Assembly: GCA_037441765.1 (NCBI GenBank)
Contig: JBBIRM010000151.1
Coordinates: forward strand, 1-7,283
DNA: 7,283 nucleotides
Direction: 5' to 3'
Source: JBBIRM01 sp037441765
GTDB taxonomy: Bacteria; Desulfobacterota; BSN033; UBA1163
The notes beneath the pieces are model-generated. The model did not search any database and was not told where the DNA came from. It saw nothing but the letters and a program-made list of their open reading frames with translations. The position numbers and the translations under genes are program-made. Positions 5,880 through 7,283 of the stretch are shown here, piece by piece; position 1 is the first letter of the stretch, and each line of letters begins with the position of its first letter.

Positions 5880-7078
5880 TAAATGATGTTTTTCTCCTTC
5901 AACTCCTTTAGTTGCTCGGTACTGTATCCTAATAGGCCTCCGTAGATCTCCTCATTGTGTTCTCCAAATCTCGGGGGGAAGCTAAGTCTCTGATTGACCG
6001 ATTTCAGGTAGGGGGTCATAAAAGGAGGGGGTGCAATCGTAATCTCTATCCCTGTTTTTGGGTCTTTACTTCGAATCAGATTTGGTTTTACCAAAGGATC
6101 CTCCACCACTTCGTCAATGGAGTTCACTTTAGAAATAGCGATCGTAGCCTTTGTAAAAATCTCAATCAGTTGTTCAGTCGTAAATTTTTTAGTGATGGTA
6201 TTGATCGCCTGATTGATTTTTTCTACATCTGCAATACGGCCTGCATTTCTTTCGTATTCCTTTTTGGAGAGGGATTCGAATCCCGGAATCTTTGTCATTG
6301 TCTCCCATTGTTTATCATTTCCAACAGCAATATAGACATATCCATCCTTAGTCTCATATACAGAGACCGGAGCGAAGAATTCGTGCGTATTCCCCCTTCG
6401 TGTAATCTTCTTTTTGAATGAGACCGTATGGGTAATGGGCTGTGTTAGCCAAGAGACCGTGCTTTCAAACATCGAAAGATCAATCCTGCTTCCCTCGCCT
6501 GTCACCGCTCTTTTAAAAAGGGCCTTCATTAAAAGGCCATATCCATGTTCGCTTGCACCCATATCAGGAAGTGGAATGCCCATGACCTGGGGAAAGCCCC
6601 CCTTTTCTCCAGTCAATTCCATTAATCCTCCTCTTGCCTGGAGAACAGGGTCATAGGCTGCTTCATTGCTCTGTGGGCCGAAACCTGTCATCCCTAACCA
6701 GATGATATCCTCTTTGATCTTTTTGAGCATCTCATATTCAATTCCGAGTTTTGCGTAATTTCTTGGAAGCTGATTCGTAGCAAAGATATCTACATTCAAT
6801 TTAACGATGAGTTCTTTTAAGATGTTCTGTCCTTGAGGTGTTCCGAGGTCTAAGGTGATGGCCTTCTTTCCTGCATTGATGGAAAGATAGTAAGAATACA
6901 TCCTGTCCTCCTTTAATATATCATCTCCCACACGACGATTTGGGTCGCCATAGACAGGATGTTCCAGACGTATGACAGTTGCTCCGTCTTCTACCAAGCG
7001 GAGGGTTAGATATGGGAGAACAGTTGCTTGCTCAAGACTTAAGACTGTTATATTTTTAAATAATTGGAGATCATCCAT
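5879..7078 (-). CDS. Family III CoA-transferase (CaiB/BaiF/Frc type)
   Basis: This 399-residue cytoplasmic enzyme moves CoA between carboxylic acids, so a substrate can be activated without ATP by taking CoA from a product thioester. The N-terminus has the family pattern (DGATVIRLEHPVYGDPNRR, 31-49), NAGKKAITLDLGTPQG (68-83) and GFGPQSN. Asp172, in GIPLPDMGAS (167-176), lies at the catalytic aspartate of CaiB and Frc and is followed by ALFKRAVTGEGSRIDLSMFES (186-206). The C-terminus has FGEHNEEIY (371-379). The start is the ATG at 7078, backed by a nearly perfect SD, GGAGGTGAT at 7083-7091. An in-frame TTG at 7135 would run through the promoter and operator and is not used. As first gene of the operon beside an ACAD it corresponds to CaiB next to CaiA. 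The substrate is unknown. Confidence 0.94.
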   Translation of the reverse strand: MDDLQLFKNITVLSLEQATVLPYLTLRLVEDGATVIRLEHPVYGDPNRRVGDDILKEDRMYSYYLSINAGKKAITLDLGTPQGQNILKELIVKLNVDIFATNQLPRNYAKLGIEYEMLKKIKEDIIWLGMTGFGPQSNEAAYDPVLQARGGLMELTGEKGGFPQVMGIPLPDMGASEHGYGLLMKALFKRAVTGEGSRIDLSMFESTVSWLTQPITHTVSFKKKITRRGNTHEFFAPVSVYETKDGYVYIAVGNDKQWETMTKIPGFESLSKKEYERNAGRIADVEKINQAINTITKKFTTEQLIEIFTKATIAISKVNSIDEVVEDPLVKPNLIRSKDPKTGIEITIAPPPFMTPYLKSVNQRLSFPPRFGEHNEEIYGGLLGYSTEQLKELKEKNII

Positions 7079-7082
7079 TTCT

Positions 7083-7091
7083 ATCACCTCC
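7083..7091 (-). promoter_or_regulatory. Strong ribosome binding site of the first gene
   Basis: On the minus strand GGAGGTGAT is close to full complementarity with the 16S rRNA 3' end. It ends 4 nt before the ATG at 7078, leaving 8 nt between GGAGG and the start. It decides the start codon of the CoA-transferase against the upstream TTG. Confidence 0.85.
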
Positions 7092-7099
7092 GAATGTAA

Positions 7100-7122
7100 A
7101 TTTTGGATACTGTATACAAAAT
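7100..7122. promoter_or_regulatory. 23-bp near-perfect palindrome, probable repressor operator
   Basis: The left arm ATTTTGGATAC (7100-7110) and right arm GTATACAAAAT (7112-7122) are inverse complements around a central T at 7111, with 10 of 11 pairs matching (only G7106/A7116 fails). The core TTGGATAC-T-GTATACAA resembles operators of GntR/FadR-type and some other dimeric winged-helix repressors, which often contain GTATAC. The site lies immediately after the -10 box and covers the predicted transcription start, so a bound dimer would block initiation. The regulator itself is not in the window; the divergent gene to the right is a candidate. Confidence 0.65.
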
Positions 7123-7123
7123 G

Positions 7124-7154
7124 ATATATACCCAAAAACCCTTCCTATTGTCAA
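7124..7154 (-). promoter_or_regulatory. Sigma-70 type promoter of the operon
   Basis: The minus strand shows an exact -35 TTGACA (plus-strand 7149-7154), an 18-nt spacer and a -10 TATATA(T) (7124-7130). Initiation is expected near 7116-7118, giving a leader of about 40 nt before the ATG at 7078. It is the only convincing promoter found upstream of the seven genes. Confidence 0.75.
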
Positions 7155-7270
7155 GAAAAATTCGGGAGAGCTCTGAAAAAGTCATAGAAAGACTGGGGAT
7201 GTGGGGTTCAAAAATCTTAGAATGCGGGCAATAAGAAGTTATTAATGGGAGCATTAAATAAATGAGATCT

Positions 7271-7279
7271 TAAGGAGGG
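7271..7279 (+). promoter_or_regulatory. Shine-Dalgarno-like site pointing to a divergent plus-strand gene beyond the edge
   Basis: TAAGGAGGG lies 4 bases from the right end and has the form of a strong plus-strand SD; a start codon would fall at or just past the edge. The 130 bases before it contain no plus-strand ORF of note. TAGAAT at 7218-7223 could be a -10 box for this gene, but no good -35 matches it. The divergent arrangement suggests a transcription unit sharing control with the operon. Confidence 0.45.
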
Positions 7280-7283
7280 TTTG

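Noticed and set aside
203..7078. Naming the genes caiA, caiB and caiD and calling this a carnitine operon
   Set aside because: The resemblance is in gene content and one active-site feature. There is no CaiT, CaiC or CaiE, the crotonase differs at catalytic positions, and the substrate is not shown by the sequence.
7079..7135. N-terminal extension of the CoA-transferase from a TTG at 7135
   Set aside because: The extra 19 residues would be encoded by the -10 box, the palindrome and the SD; the ATG at 7078 has a nearly perfect SD and gives the family's usual N-terminus.
7167..7174. 8-bp palindrome AGAGCTCT in the control region
   Set aside because: Too short and without extended symmetry; it does not overlap a convincing promoter element.
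1..7283. CRISPR array, tRNA or rRNA gene, insertion sequence
   Set aside because: No regularly spaced repeats, no cloverleaf-like segment and no transposase or terminal inverted repeats were seen; nearly all of the window is accounted for by the seven genes.

Overview
The window holds one compact seven-gene operon, all on the minus strand and read from right to left. It looks like a bacterial acyl-CoA redox module. In transcription order it encodes a family III (CaiB/Frc-type) CoA-transferase, an acyl-CoA dehydrogenase (ACAD), the electron-transfer flavoprotein subunits EtfB and EtfA, a FixC-type ETF:quinone oxidoreductase, a FixX-type ferredoxin, and a crotonase-fold protein that resembles an enoyl-CoA isomerase. 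The content parallels the E. coli cai and fix operons together (CaiB, CaiA, FixA, FixB, FixC, FixX, CaiD), merged into one unit. No carnitine transporter (CaiT), CoA ligase (CaiC) or CaiE is present inside the window.

Layout, right to left. Positions 7079-7283 are a probable divergent control region. It has a near-consensus sigma-70 promoter (TTGACA, 18 nt, TATATA) on the minus strand, a 23-bp near-perfect palindrome placed over the predicted transcription start, and a strong Shine-Dalgarno (SD)-like TAAGGAGGG on the plus strand at the right edge, which hints at a divergent gene just outside. The seven genes run from 7078 to 203. Spacers are 91, 99, 33, 94, 43 and 12 bp. The three longer ones are AT-rich and contain inverted or degenerate repeats. 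A short GC hairpin with a T-rich tract at 111-140 probably ends the operon. The first 50 bases may hold the tail of a convergent plus-strand gene, followed by a bulged hairpin at 60-92.

Likely joint function: the CoA-transferase would load a carboxylic acid with CoA taken from a product thioester. The ACAD would reduce or oxidise the thioester at C2-C3. EtfBA would carry electrons between the ACAD and FixC/FixX, which link to the quinone pool and possibly, by flavin-based electron bifurcation, to ferredoxin or flavodoxin. The last protein would hydrate or isomerise the enoyl-CoA. The substrate cannot be read from the sequence. Two enzymes carry informative active-site changes: the ACAD has Gly at the usual catalytic Glu (as CaiA does, recalled from memory), and the crotonase lacks both hydratase glutamates but has a Glu at the isomerase position.

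Organism: the moderately low GC content, Lys/Ile-rich proteins, and combination of a FixABCX-like module with ACAD and CoA-transferase fit an anaerobic or facultative bacterium such as a Desulfobacterota (former Deltaproteobacteria) member. This is a weak inference; no phylogenetic marker is present.
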